Made by a program: the position numbers and the translations under genes. From the NCBI GenBank assembly GCA_005656395.1, contig SRSI01000079.1:1116001-1180000 (forward strand): a DNA stretch of 64,000 bases, in the 5' to 3' direction. Source of the DNA: Strongyloides papillosus. Lineage: Eukaryota; Nematoda; Chromadorea; Rhabditida; Strongyloididae. The notes beneath the pieces are model-generated. The model worked only from the letters and a program-made list of their open reading frames with translations, was not told the DNA's origin and ran no database searches. Positions 39,050 to 52,527 of this stretch are shown piece by piece. Positions within the stretch are counted from its first letter, which is position 1, and each line of letters begins with the position of its first letter.

Positions 39050-39112
39050 CGGCAAACAGGTTGTATATATTGGTAGTAGTGTCTCTGATAAGAGGCCTGA
39101 AATGCAAACATT
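39050..39112 (-). promoter_or_regulatory. Forkhead/GATA-like motif cluster upstream of FLYWCH gene B
   Basis: CGGCAAACAGGT (39050-39061), CTGATAAGAGG (39085-39095) and CAAACATT (39105-39112), about 200 bases before the ATG. The same ordered trio occurs upstream of gene A. The first motif contains a forkhead consensus on the minus strand and the second a GATA core. Confidence 0.6.
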
Positions 39113-42100
39113 GTTGACTAGTGATATTATAAAAATTTTTGTTGGGGTGCTGTATGGGCAGGCAAAAATACATATATATATATAAATATATATATAATAT
39201 GAAAAATGTTAGTAGACAAGAGGCAAGGATCGAAGGTTTTGAGCACCAAGACACGATCGACGATTTTATAAAAATTTTGTTATAATATTACTTCAAAATA
39301 GCAATAAATGAATGTATATATATTATTAAAATAGTATAAGATAACATGAACCCTATAATTCTTTTCTATATACGTATCACGGCATTAAAATAGAGATACT
39401 ATAAACTTTAATTTTATTTCACAAATAATCATTCATTAACATATTTATTATTTAAACAATGAAGTATTTAACAATTTATACATATCTAACTACTATTCAA
39501 GGCACACACAAAGTTTTATAACAAAGCAAAAATATTTATACTAAACTTTTGAGTGATATATATTAATGTGGACTAATTTTTAGAGATTTGTAAAAAAAAG
39601 AAATTTACTTCATAACAATAGATATTTATTGAGAGATAAATTACCTTTTTGGTTTGACATATGCCAAACTCCATAACATTACAGTATTTTGATGTTCCAT
39701 TAGAAGGAGGCTTTATATATTGTTATAGGAGAATGGGGGATAAGAAAAGAGTAGAGTGAGTAAAATGGCAGAAGGAAAGAAAAAGAGAATTTTATCAGTA
39801 CAGTGCAATAAATATGTAGGAAAAGGAAATTAAAGAATTCAGAAGAGAAAAATATATTAAAAATTAACAAAGGGCATAAGATAATACTTTAAGAAATTGA
39901 TAAAAAGACTATACACAATTAACATTTCAATCTCCATATATATATATATGTAATTTTATAAATATCTATAATAATTATTGTCTATATGTTAACTTCTTAT
40001 CGGCATACTTTTCAAAATATAATAATGTAATAAAGTATGACGAAAGAGTAAACTTTAATGTAAAAATCAAGTATAAAAAATGGTACATTAAAAATAAAAC
40101 CTACAACAAAAGCGAATACTATTATCAGTGGTAAAAAAATATATATTTATAAACGTCAAGGAAGAAAATTTATTAATATGGTACGTAAAAAAGGTTTACC
40201 AAAAAACAACCAGAAACATTTTATTATCAATGGCAAGATAGATAGATTGTTAAATATCGTAAAAAATAACCTTCAATTTTTTTCCCTTTATAGAGTCAAC
40301 TAAAAATAAACTCTTAAAGTGATAAAAAAAAAGCCTTCACATATAAATATTCTTCCTTTTCCTGTATATCTCAACATAAACAAAAAGATTGTTACAAAAA
40401 AAAATAAAAATTCTCCACAAAATAATATACATACACATAAATTCATGTATCTATCTATCATTATATACAATAATAATAATATATTTTTGTTAATGTTTAT
40501 TGTATCAAAAAGAAAAAAAATTTTTCCCCTCTACCAAAAAAAAACACCACCAACACATGAAACTGGATTCAGGGAAGTTTATATCAAAAAACAGAAACAA
40601 TAAAAATAGTAGTTATAGTATTTTTTCCTTCTCAAAGGCAAGGTAGGAAAATTTAACGCATCTATAAGCATATCTAGATGTGTATCATATGCAATATTTT
40701 GTATATCATTTTTTTATTGTCTACTAATTTGTGGCTCTCTCTCCTTTATAACGTGGTGATCAGCTTATATTATGTGTATATATATATCTATGATAACTAC
40801 CCCTATCTCTAAATATAGAATGGATATTTTGTTTTTCCACCCTCTCTCTCCTTTATCTATACGGTTGTTATAAATTGTTATGTAATTTATTTTGATGCCT
40901 GCTTCACCCCCTGTCTGGGATACACTCTCCATCACCTCCACACATGATCATTATCTTCTTCTTCTACTTTTTTTTTACATGTAGCCAATTAAAAAAAACA
41001 TCCAAACATACATAAAAACTATACAATCCGTGAAAAGTAATTTAACAGTAAAAGGCAAAAAAAATAACCTCACAAAAACATAATAAGATCACATCTATAC
41101 ACACATTTTCTTAATACGATTTAAAAAAACAATAACAAACTAAAAAAAGGAGAGAGAGAAGGAACAACCAATAAAAGAGACAATAAATACAAAATTTTAT
41201 TTTTTATCTTCTATACTTAGTCTTCCCAAAAATTAATCACATCTCACTGAATATGGAGAGATAAATGTATATGCTTAGTGAAACTGGTAGTTTATAAGTA
41301 TATTATAATAAAATGCCAACAACTTTTTTATCAGGAAAATGGTATTTGAATATTATATGTATATTACAAAAGTGTTCATGGAGGAATGAGATTGGAGAGG
41401 TGGTATATATGTGATTAGGGTTGAAAAAATAATAATAAAGTAATAAAAAAATGCAATATATATGGGGTTGTTGTTGGTAGATTGGGAATGTATTATAGTT
41501 TGTTGATAGGGAGAAATAAGGAAAAAAAGGACAGTTTATATTATCAATCCGATCAACTGCGATTGATATTTTATATAGAGTGAGTAATATACCGATATAC
41601 CAATTTATGTATTTTTAAATTGTGTGAGAATAATATATAAAGGTGTAGAGGAGATATAATTTTGTCAAAATAATACAAATTGCCAATGATGTGGTGGGGT
41701 AAACTGTAAATTTTGTGTAATTTAAATATAAACGTGATGAAAGGCAATTGTACAAGTGGTTTGGAGAGAGTATCATCAATTATATGGAGTAAAAAAAGTG
41801 AAATAGAATAGAAAAAATATTAGTTTGCTAAATAAAATTCCTACTCAACTAATACCGTTTTTGGTTGACAAAAAAGAAGTAAATTTCTCCATAATGTCCG
41901 TGATTAATTACCAAGCAACAATATAAATGATATAGTATCAATAGGCATTGATATATTGGTAGAATGTATAAAGCAATTCAAAGAAAATAGTGGCATGAGT
42001 AATATTTTGATGATTACTTATGATGTGGCGTGAAAATAAAAGGAAAAAAAAGTTTTCTGGTGATGAGAAGCTTGTATAGGATGGTGGTATATTTCTGTTG

Positions 42101-43981
42101 CGTTAACGAGAAAAGTGATATTATTAATAAAAATGGAAAGAGACAAAAATGACAAGGAAAAATATTAAAAAATGATATGGAAGCGGTAGTAGTGCTGTGA
42201 TTGTTGAAGGAGAATGTGAAATATATGTGTTTGTGGTGTGTGGATGATATAACATTGTAAAAATAAAAAATGGCCAAATGTCAGTTGGGAGAAATTTATC
42301 GTTAAAAGCTAATTTTATTCAAACAAAGATAAAATTATTTTTATTAATAATATTTTTATTGTATAATGAAATGTTATAATAATTTTTGTATATTATAGGT
42401 GTACGTGTGTAGAAGTATAAGGAGAGATGATAGAGAGGGGAAAAAGGAGAAATAGATACCTTCTAAAATGAAATAATGTATATTTTAATTTTGTAAAAAG
42501 AAAGGCAATGGAGAAAATATGATAGAAATATTATATATTATATGATTGGTGATTATATAGAAAATATGTACATGTCTTGTAGTGGACAGGCTATTTAATT
42601 GTATAAGCAGCTTCACAAAACCAGTTCTCCTAACTTCTGACATTAAGGTTGCCTTTTTGAAGACAATAATATATATATACAATATATATTATCATCATTG
42701 TATATTTAGTATAAATAAGTTTTGTAGAGATATGTGATGATGAAAACAAATATTTCAAAATATAGTACAATTGTCAATTGAGTTAAATTTTGTTAAGAGC
42801 TTTTACCGTTTTATTTAATACAATACAAAACAATAGATGGCAAGAGTATATGCGTAACCAGATAATCAAATCTAATAAACGATGTTGTAACTTTTGGAAA
42901 ATAAATTCTTAAACAAAATACCTTATGCAATTTTTTTTATTTCAAAATTAAACAAAACTATTTGTAGATTGGAGTATAATTGTGTGTGTATAAAAAATAA
43001 CACCAACAGAAAGGTTGAATACAAGATCTATGGGTAAATAAATGATAAATAGATGTATAAAATAAAAAATAAGTTTATTTAGAGATGATTATAAAGTACA
43101 GTATTTATTGGGGGTAGATTATTGGCATAAGCAATGTGTATAAATATTTTATGGGAATAAAATTATGAATGAAGTAAAGAAACAGGTATTTTAAAATATT
43201 AATAATATATAACTAATAGTATATAATGTGTATATGATTATTATGGATGATGAATTTTGATGGAAAAAAGAAAAAATTGGATTACGGAGTTTTGGTGAAC
43301 ATTTTTAGTAAGAGAAAGATAATCAAATATAAAAATGGGGAAAAAGCCTTGAAGGTTACAAGGATACTTTTGACTTTGATCATCATATAAAAGGAAACCT
43401 CGATAATGGTGAATATTAAAGATAGATAAAATGCCAAGATAGAAATGGATAGTCAATAATGTATGATTGACAAAATATGTTTGATGAGGTACTTGTTTTT
43501 AAATATGATAGTGTAATTATACGTGATTTACCACTCAAACAACTATAAAATTTCAATATAAAACAGCTATAGGGGTAATTTTTAGATATTGCAAATGAAA
43601 AAGGCTCTTCTCCCATAGAATTCGAGTGTCTATATATATGCGTAAATTGGCAGTGGAGTAATTTGAATTATCACCAACCGTATCATTATTAATTATTATT
43701 AATAAGTAACGGTATTTAATATGTTGTATATTATGAAAAGATTAAAGATAATATTTTTATGTGGGCAGTGAAATATAATTTATTTATAACATTTAACAAG
43801 ACAATATGATGCTATTTAAATTCAGTACCATATATCTTTATCTAATAGACATAAAATCGTGATAATATTGTAATGAATGGAAAAAGAGAGAGGGAGATGA
43901 AACACATTAAGTTGTTTAATTTGAAAGTTGGCAATCATTGTAAAGGTAGTTTGTCCACCCAAATGTGAGATATATTATTCT

Positions 43982-44042
43982 TTTATATAATAAATAATAA
44001 CAATAATAATAATTATTATTAGTATTATTATTATATGTCATA
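43982..44042. repeat. AAT/ATT-rich simple repeat with inverted symmetry
   Basis: A run of AAT/TAA triplets switches to ATT/TTA triplets around 44010-44020. It could fold into an AT hairpin. Simple-sequence DNA, with no other function apparent. Confidence 0.5.
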
Positions 44043-47000
44043 TTATAACAATGATCATTATTGCCAAATGTAGAAAAATTTCGACAGGGTGATTAACAAA
44101 AAAGATGAAAAATTGTATATTTTATTAATGAGATATATAGAGATAGATAGATACCAGGTAAATAAAAAAGAGAAGTTTTAAAACTTTTTGAACAAAAATT
44201 ACATTACCTCACATATACCTTCTTTTAACATTTATTATCTTTTACCTCATTACATAACTCAATCATTGTGCAGAGTTTTAAAAGTTTTAACGGCAGTGAT
44301 CAAATAAACTGTGTAAATAATAATTTTATATGTACCATTACTGAATATGTAGTTTGCCGATCAAATATATAAACTGTCCCTCTCTCCCAAAAATGATGTG
44401 ATGCAAAAATATGGCAATGGAGATTAGAGGTAGGTGAAAAAAGGAATGAAGATATAGATAAACCAAAATTGGTAATTGACGTGGCAAAAGGCACCTGATT
44501 TGGTGAGTTATATTATAAAAGATAAATACATAAAAATATCCTCTAAGACGGATTAGTGAAATGATTCTTTAAGATATAGGTAGAGCACTAAGATTAATTA
44601 TATTTTTATTGGAAGGTATTTTTAAAGGATAAAGATTTTTTAGTGGTTACGCTACATGAAAAACAATATTTCTGCCTTTTTTGCCTATAGTCCTTTTTAT
44701 AATAAAGTATTTTAAGTTATTTTGATATGTATAGTATTAATAAAGTAAACAACATTCTTTTTTAGTTTTTTTGGTGTAATATTATATGTTGGCGTTTTAT
44801 GGTGAATAATAAATAGTTAGATAAAAATGGCAATAATCAGAGATAATACTGTTATAGAAAAGTTATTACATTGTTATTATTAATGAAGCGTTTGAAAAAC
44901 AACTGTTAATGGGAGATTGTGAGTTTTAATTTGATTGAGGTAAGTTAATACAAAATAATAATTTTAAATATAAAAAAAGAAAGAGAAACATTAACCTCAA
45001 TATTTACAAAAAAACAGTTATCAGGATAGATTTTAAAACAGGAATGTAATTGAAATGGCTAGGTAGATAAAAGATAGGTAGTAAATAAGATAGTTATAAT
45101 AGTATTAAGTAAACTTTTTTAAATGGCATAAATAAATAATCATTAACAAAATACCTTTCACTTTTAATTGTTTGTCAGGAGGGACCCCAGAAAAGAAATG
45201 ATATTATTATAAATAATAAACCACTCATTGCGGCAAAGGAAAAGTATATATGGGTTGAATTATAAAAGGGTTTGATAACTAAATAGATTTATTTGGCAGG
45301 GAAGTTGAGCAGTGATTGGTAGTGACAGTTTAATGATAGATGAGAATTCTCATTTAGGTAAGCTACAAAATGCCATTACAATTTAAATACATTATATATT
45401 TATTTATATGTATATATATAGTTGATAAGCATATACATTCAATATAAAACGTATCTATATTACATATAATTTTACATTTGATCACACACAAATCATATAA
45501 AAATATTTTATTTAACTTAATTTACATATAACACTATATAATTTAGAAAAAAAAAACAAACTTCATTTCTCTTCACCAAAAAATATTGTATAACGATTAA
45601 AATAAGGTAAAAAAAAATATATTACATAATATAATTAAATTAATAACATCATATAAGGTAATAAATTTAACATCTCAGTATTTTTTATCACCTATCAAGA
45701 AAGAGACATTAAAATGTTATAATAATTTTTTTCACACATTTAATCACCTTTTCAACTTTAAACTTCACTTAACTATAATAAAATAATAATAAAAGTTAGT
45801 TAATAGGAAAATTACATTCTTGTTGTAATGTATCAAGTTTTGATGATAAGACATTTTTATAAATAAATTTTAAAACATCTTTCATGTTTGTGTAAATGAT
45901 TAAAAAAGGAGGAACGAGAAAGGCAAAAATATTTGTATTGTAAATCAGTGAAAAGTTACAAATTTTTGATTTTGTTTGGGTTTTTTTTCTAGGGAGTTGG
46001 GGAATGTTTTAGGATGAGATTAAATACAAAAGATCTTTTTTAAAGAGTTTGTTATAGTTTTGTTAAAGAAAAGAAAATATCTAATTTTGGTAATTATGAT
46101 TAAATAGTTTAAGTAAACAAAAAGTTCTTTATCCATACATGTCATAAATAATTATGACACATCACTTTAACTAAAACACAATAAAGTCCAATCTAAAATC
46201 CATAAATCAAACAAAAAATACCTTAACAATAATACAAAAATCTTTATTTCAACCAAACTTATAAAATAAAAATACTTCAAAAAAAATATATATGTGTAAT
46301 TATATAAAATATAGTTTACTTGTATACTAACATGCTATGTACGGCGGTTTTTGATAGGTGATTTAACGGTATGCCATGTGATGATAGCAACCGGTTGTTT
46401 TGATTATACAATTTTTAAGGTTTTTTTTATCTATAGTGTAATAAGGCATTCTCTCCTACAATACACATATGACTAAATATACATATTTTTTATCATTGAA
46501 TAACACAAATACTTATATATATTTTATAAAATAGTGTATTTATTTTGAGGGAAATAATTGATAATAAATATCTATAATAGTAATTTGATTAATGAAGTAA
46601 TTGTGATGGAGTGTTGTGATAGAATTATGTGAGGGAATAAATTTGTATATGAGTGTGTATAGAATTACCATAAATAAAATAAGAATTCTTATTTTTATAG
46701 AGCCTTTGTAATCAACATATGTTTGTCTTTTACGTTTATGATATAGTGATATATCCATCACTATTCAGGAATGTATGTTTGATGCACAAATTATATATCA
46801 ATAAATTTTTCATGAATTATTATCAAGAAGGAATGTTATATGTTGTAGATGCCAGTTATGTGTGATGATAATTAGGGAATTTAAAGTAAAAAAAGTTGAA
46901 TAAAAAGTTAATTTTTTGCACATATTTAATTTGGTTAGTTAGGAAAAGGAATATAGATGATGGTGGGGTTTATTGGGAAGTAATCTTTTAAAGTACAAAA

Positions 47001-50000
47001 ACAGACAAAAAATAATATTTTCCATTTTTTATCTCTCTCCTATATCTTCCTCCATAGGGAAGGAACTCCAAATATAAGGAGATAGAGATGTGAAAGAAAA
47101 AAGTACAGGAATAAAAATTAACATAACATCAAAAATGATTGCACAAAAAAATAATAGAAAAGTTAATAGAATAAAGTGGCAAAATTGAAAGAGAAAAGTG
47201 GAAAAAAAGAATATTTGTTAAGGATAAAGGACAATTCAAGGTCTTGTATAGGAGAGGTGACGGAAAAAAGAAATAAACACTGAAATTTGGTCTTTTAAAA
47301 TGGTGATGTCAAATGAAAAATATGGAGTGGCACGGCATGATCATAAAAGATTTGTAAATCTTATACAATTAATCTTTTTAAGGTATCTTTGAATTAAGTT
47401 GATGTTTGTGAAATGGTTTGTTACCAGACACCTATATGTATAGAATAAATTAAATGTGATATTTAGTTGGTGTAAGAAGGAAGGAAAAAAAGGAGATTTA
47501 ACTTCCAATGCCCCGAAATAAATTTAAAATAATATAATATATAAATAAGTATTTTTGATAAATATTTAAATAGGTGCCGATGTTTGATGGGGAGTGGGGA
47601 AGCAGTTGATTAGTAATATTATATTATATATATGTATATATATGATCAAATATGTCCTTTGTCAATAGAGGAGGCTACTTACATCAAATGTGATATTATT
47701 TAATCATATCACATAATACTTTAACATCCTATATCATCACTTTAAGTATGCCATTCCAATAGGTAAGGACAAGGAATGATGTATCATTGATCAACATGAT
47801 ATTTGATTAAAATAATAATACATAACTTTAATAATAATAATATATTTATATTTTGGAAGTTTATACATAAAATATTATCTATATTTTTTTCTGTATTTTT
47901 TCCCCTCAACCTAAATAATCTATAAATATTGATAAGAATTTTAGATGAAAAATTTGATATTTATTAATTAAATTATATCAAACAAAACTGTCCACAAAAA
48001 AGTTTAAAGTTTGGAGAATGTAAATATCCAACAAAAATAAAATCTCAAGTACAAGATCTTCAATACAATATGTTTGTGTAAATGATGGCAAAAGATATCA
48101 ACTTCAAACAATATTTATAATTCCCCCATCATAATATCACCCAATTTGTTATCATTCTCTTAAAAGTGCCATCCTTAAAATTTCTTTAAAATATTTTGTA
48201 TAAATAATATCACTTCATATAAAAATATAAAATTTATATAAACAAATATACATGTGCAATGAATCAAAGATAGGAGAAGTTAAATGATAGTTGATGGCAA
48301 CTTATACATATATAAGAGTTACATTTAGTTTTAAAAGTGTTGGTACCTGATAATAAGGAGCTAAAAAAAATGGGAGATAGAAAAATTTATAGTTTAGAAA
48401 ATATTTTATCATCCTCAAGGAGATAGTCTTGTGTGTATGTGGAGGGGGAAACAAAAATACGTGTATACCAAAACCATATGGTTTTTAATATTAGCTAATT
48501 GGTATTATCAATGAAAGGGAAAATTTATAAGTGATAAGTGCCATTGTTTAATGGGGAATAATTATTTTTTTGGATGATTCTTTTTTAAAAATGATTGTGT
48601 AAAATATGTATAATTGTAATGATAATATTTATATATGAATGTATAATATGATATCAAAAATTGACAATTGCCGTTTTGGTTGGTAGTAATAATGGCATGT
48701 TAGTATAAAGTAAAAATGCCAACTGTTCCATTTGATATTAAATTAACCTGTTGATCACAAGATGTATATTTTATCTAAACTTAATGTAATCTTAATATAA
48801 AAAAGTATGAATAAATATCTATAGATCTCTAATAAATATCATTCAAAAAATCTCTATACTTCGTCATTATCATGAAAATGAAAGTTACAAATGAAAATGA
48901 TTTGAAATTTGGGATTTTTGTTTTATCACACTCTCTCCTCTCTCCTATATAAAATAATATAAAAGTAAATGGCAATAATATTAATAGTTGTATGTTAAAA
49001 GAAAAATATAACATTAAAACATTCATTAAATATTATCATTTGATTGTGGAAAAATTTTTCACAATATTTCACACTTTTATTAAAGTTGCCGTGGTTGATT
49101 TGTATGATTGTGTGGATGGTGTATGGAGAGGGGGAAATGAAAAAAGGACATATATCTACCAAATGTGTTTGAAAGATTTTTTGTGTATCAAAAAATAGAA
49201 AAAAAGAAGTGTTTGGAGGAGAGAAAATGAGAATCAGGAGGATAAAAAGATTGAAAATGAAGTATTTTTTGTTGTATTTTCTCTTTTTTATTAATATATA
49301 TATGTACATCTGAGGGAAAACAAAAGATAACAAGGAAAAAAGATTGTATTATACATAATGATCATTCTTTGTACCTCACAATATTTAAAAGACAAATACA
49401 AATACACATATCTTTGACATATTATCTCCATTAACATTGTTGGCATTAAAAATATTGTGCTTTGTTTGATGAAAATTTGTTACCCATATTATCAATGGTG
49501 AGGAATAATAAATATGTTGTTTATTGCGCAACATGTTATCTCTTAAATTTATTTGTCAAATTGAATAGACTTTTTGTTGTGCATCTTTAATGGTTATGCC
49601 ATTGGTGTGATTTTTCTTTCAATGGTGGGGATGAATTATAATTACTTAGGTTAGTGTTAAAAAAGATTTTTTTCTAATTTGCAATCATTTAACAGGATGT
49701 TTTGTTTTAACTAAAAATATATATATAAATATATTTATAAGTGGGGAAAGGCATTTTTAGTGATAGGAGAAGTATAATATACTTTTCTCTTGACGGTATG
49801 TGAAGATTTTGTTTGAGAAGTTTGTGTGATCAAAAAAAGATGAGAGAGATATTATAGTGTTTTGGAAAAGAGAAGTTAATAACTTCGACAATGTAAATAA
49901 AAATATTATTTCATGGCGGAAGGCAAATACTATCAACCGATAAGATAATTGAAGGTTATATAAAGAGCCACAATTTAAGTTTTTAAAATTTAATTTTTTG

Positions 50001-50063
50001 TCGTCTATCACCTCCCGTGACACATATAGACACATATACATTCTCCTGATATTTTTTGAAACC

Positions 50064-51250
50064 ATGGTTAAGGTTATGGATAAAACGTTCCCAAACAATA
50101 GTGATAGTTTACAATTACTTAGTAAAAAATACATAGAAAATAAAAGTAACTCCTCATTTTTTGGTATCTTAAAGACAGGAGAACAAAAAAGTAGAGAAGT
50201 TTTAGCTTATTATGAGAAAGAACTTAGAATGGTAAAAATATTCCAAGAAGACTTGTATATGACACACCTATCAAATAATAATAAGACTGTGGAAGATAAT
50301 AAGGAGAATTATAAAAATATTGGTGATAATCGTCGTAGTTATACTATACTGTCAAGAGCATCTTTGGTGATAAATATTATCCGGCTTTTTGTTAATCTTA
50401 TTGCCTCATTTACTTCTGGATCCTATTCTGTCATAAGGTATCTCTTTAAGTTTTTTTATTTACTTTCTATTTATTTTGTTTTGCTTCATGTTTTTTTTTG
50501 CTTTTCAGCACATTAATAGATTCATGTCTTGATTTAACGACGGGATTAATAATCCACTATGCAAACCATGCCATTGAAAACACAAATAGATGGTTGTATC
50601 CAAGGGGTAGGGAGAGACTAGAAATATTGTGTGGAATTATTTGTGGTATCTTTATGTGTATAGCTAATTTTATGATGATAATAAATTCAATAAAAGTAAC
50701 TTTTTATGGTTCCACTGTATTAATAAATGTTAACACAATAACTATAATATTTTTGTTATTTACAGTTGCTTGTAAATTTTTATTATTATTAGGGTGTAGA
50801 AGAATAAACACACCATCATCACGTGTATTGAGTGTTGATTTAAAAAGTGATATATTAACAAATTTAGTTGCTATAGCTGGAGCATATATAGGTACGAATT
50901 TTTGGATTTATGGCGATTCTATAGGATGTATATTTGTGTGTACATTTGTTGTCTATTCCTGGTATACCAGTTTAGCGGAACAAATACCATTAATTGTTGG
51001 TGGACAACTAAAACAAGAACAATACAATAGAGTAGTTCATCTATCAATTAATCATGATAGGAGGATTAAATGTTTAGATCATATACTAGTATATTATGTT
51101 GGTGTTAAAGCTCAAGTTGAAGTTGATATTGTGATGGATGAAAAGTTAACGTTAAAGGATATCAAATATATAACAGAGACATTAAAATATAAACTTAATA
51201 TGTTGGATTTTGTTGAAAGAGTTTTTATACATTGTGATTATAAAAGTTAA
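50064..51250 (+). CDS. Cation diffusion facilitator (CDF/SLC30-type) metal transporter, Mn/Fe-like subgroup
   Basis: Two exons: 50064-50437 and 50509-51250, joined across a 71-bp intron, giving 371 aa. I chose ATG 50064; the frame is open upstream but without an ATG, and a second ATG is at 50076. A ~105-residue cytosolic N-terminus precedes about six membrane helices. The signature GSYSVISTLIDSCLDLTTGLI crosses the splice junction. It supplies the DxxxD metal site (Asp129, Asp133), and a second DLKSD pair sits near 234-238. After it, NRWLYPRGRERLE is typical of the manganese/iron-type CDF proteins. The C-terminal cytosolic domain (about 295-371) fits the ZT-dimer fold. Such proteins export divalent cations from the cytosol in exchange for protons. 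Its 3' end faces the ZIP importer 144 bases away. Confidence 0.92.
50438..50508 (+). other. 71-bp intron of the CDF transporter gene
   Basis: GTATCT donor and a long T-rich tract ending TTTTCAG. The join makes the Ser of VISTLIDS, an uninterrupted CDF signature. Confidence 0.88.
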
Positions 51251-51394
51251 TATGAAGATTAAGATTGTGTGGTCATTCTATAAAATTTTCGATATATAAT
51301 TATTTTTATATATGTACTTATTTTATAAATGAATTTTTGTATTATAATGATAATAATAATTAATGTTTCAATAGGTGATTATTTTTATATTATA

Positions 51395-52527
51395 TCAGTG
51401 ATCCGGATGTGCAAAGATTTGTATAATTGTTATCGTTACAAAACCAGCTATTATTGCTAATAACTGTTGTATACTATCGTGTTCATTTTCTCTTTCGATT
51501 GCTATAATCTCCATGAATGTTACATAAATAAAAGTACCCGCAGCGAGGCATTCTAAAAATAACGTTATCTGAAGTTTAGTAATATCATCAATAGCTAATC
51601 TTTGTAAGACTACACCGATACCGGCTCCAAGTGGCGTCATAAAACTATAAGTTATCAAGGTAATAATAATCATCTTCATCTTCGACGCATTCTCCTTTGA
51701 AACCTGTAACCCAACACTAAATGATTCAATAGATTTATGTACCAATAACGACCCAAACATTATAAGCATACCCTTACTATCATCCTTAACCCCCATAGCG
51801 ATTCCCTCTAAAACGGAGTGAAAACTCATAATAGCAGCAAAAAGGATCGCTCTAAAAAAAGAGGTATTATGTGTTGATCCCTCATTTGACATAACATTAA
51901 CAATCTGTGTGGATAATTTCCTTTCACTCCCCTTAAAACTGTGTCTTCTTGATCCCATCTCAATAAAAGGATTTCCTTCCTCATTTCGTGGTCTCTGCAT
52001 ATTAATAGAAACATGATTATGTGAGTGATTGTTACCACCAATAAATTTAATACTTATTTCCTCTATAAGGTAAACAAAAAAGAAACCGAAACATATTAAA
52101 AGTTGTGTAACCGGTACATGGAAATCGTACTTCATTTTTCCTGTCAGCTCATCATACAATTTTCTAGAATAAATAACAATAAATATATGGAGATATATTT
52201 GTGGAGGTTAATAGAGGGTTATTGTAAATAATGAATTTTTCAATTTGTTTATCTGTAATTAAAAAAGAGAAAACAAACCAAAACATACGTTATATGGGGA
52301 AATATATCAAGAAAACAAACAGCATAAAATACTCCGCCACCAAAACATGACAATAAAGATAATATCTTTGCATTTCTGTTAACTGTGACAATTGAAACAC
52401 TCGTAATTACACGTGTAGAGGTTTTCCTTGAGACGTAAGCTGCAATGACTCCGGCAATGATAGTGACAATAAATAACGACACAATAAGTCCACCCATAAA
52501 AAACACCTCATTTTCTAATTCTACCAT
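51395..52527 (-). CDS. ZIP-family (SLC39) zinc/iron importer
   Basis: Two exons: 52527-52289 and 52163-51395, joined across a 125-bp intron in phase 2 (the Thr after DIFPHI), giving 335 aa. ATG 52527 starts MVELENEVFF, just before the first helix; the frame is open upstream without an ATG, so an extra 5' exon is possible. Eight membrane helices are expected. The central cytosolic loop has a His-rich cluster (NNHSHNH) for metal binding. Helix 4 contains HSVLEGIAMG and helix 5 HKSIESFSVG, the metal-coordinating signatures of ZIP subfamily II (ZIP1-3). These proteins move Zn2+ or other divalent metals into the cytosol. The CDF exporter lies tail to tail on the other strand. Confidence 0.92.
52164..52288 (-). 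other. 125-bp intron of the ZIP transporter gene
   Basis: GTATGT donor and TTCTAG acceptor. The join gives FLDIFPHITKLYDEL, the usual ZIP helix 2 ending. Confidence 0.85.

Larger units (their letters stand above)
38852..50063. other. About 11-kb region without a recognisable gene
   Basis: Between FLYWCH gene B (minus) and the CDF transporter (plus). The left end holds a forkhead/GATA-like cluster (39050-39112). The rest is strongly AT-rich with scattered microsatellites and purine-rich tracts. The short frames on both strands (for example 42014-42277, 44300-44494, 46540-46761, 48995-49333) are low-complexity and lack splice context or family motifs. I saw no tRNA, snRNA, spliced-leader RNA or well-known microRNA seed. 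Long-range regulatory DNA or noncoding transcripts cannot be excluded. Confidence 0.5.

Noticed and set aside
39645..39700. Possible alternative first exon of FLYWCH gene B (ATG at 39700, GTAAT donor on the minus strand)
   Set aside because: The donor leaves phase 2 while the next exon needs phase 1; splicing to 36551 would create an immediate stop. A noncoding 5' exon cannot be excluded, but there is no support.
42014..42277. 87-codon frame on the minus strand in the gene-empty interval
   Set aside because: Low-complexity Phe/Ile/His-rich composition, no splice context, no family motif; typical of random AT-rich sequence.
43982..44042. Possible structured RNA or hairpin
   Set aside because: The symmetry is explained by AAT/ATT simple repeats; no conserved loop or known RNA signature.
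48995..49333. 112-codon frame on the minus strand with hydrophobic runs
   Set aside because: The hydrophobicity comes from A/T-rich codons; it overlaps another equally long frame on the other strand and lacks any recognisable domain.
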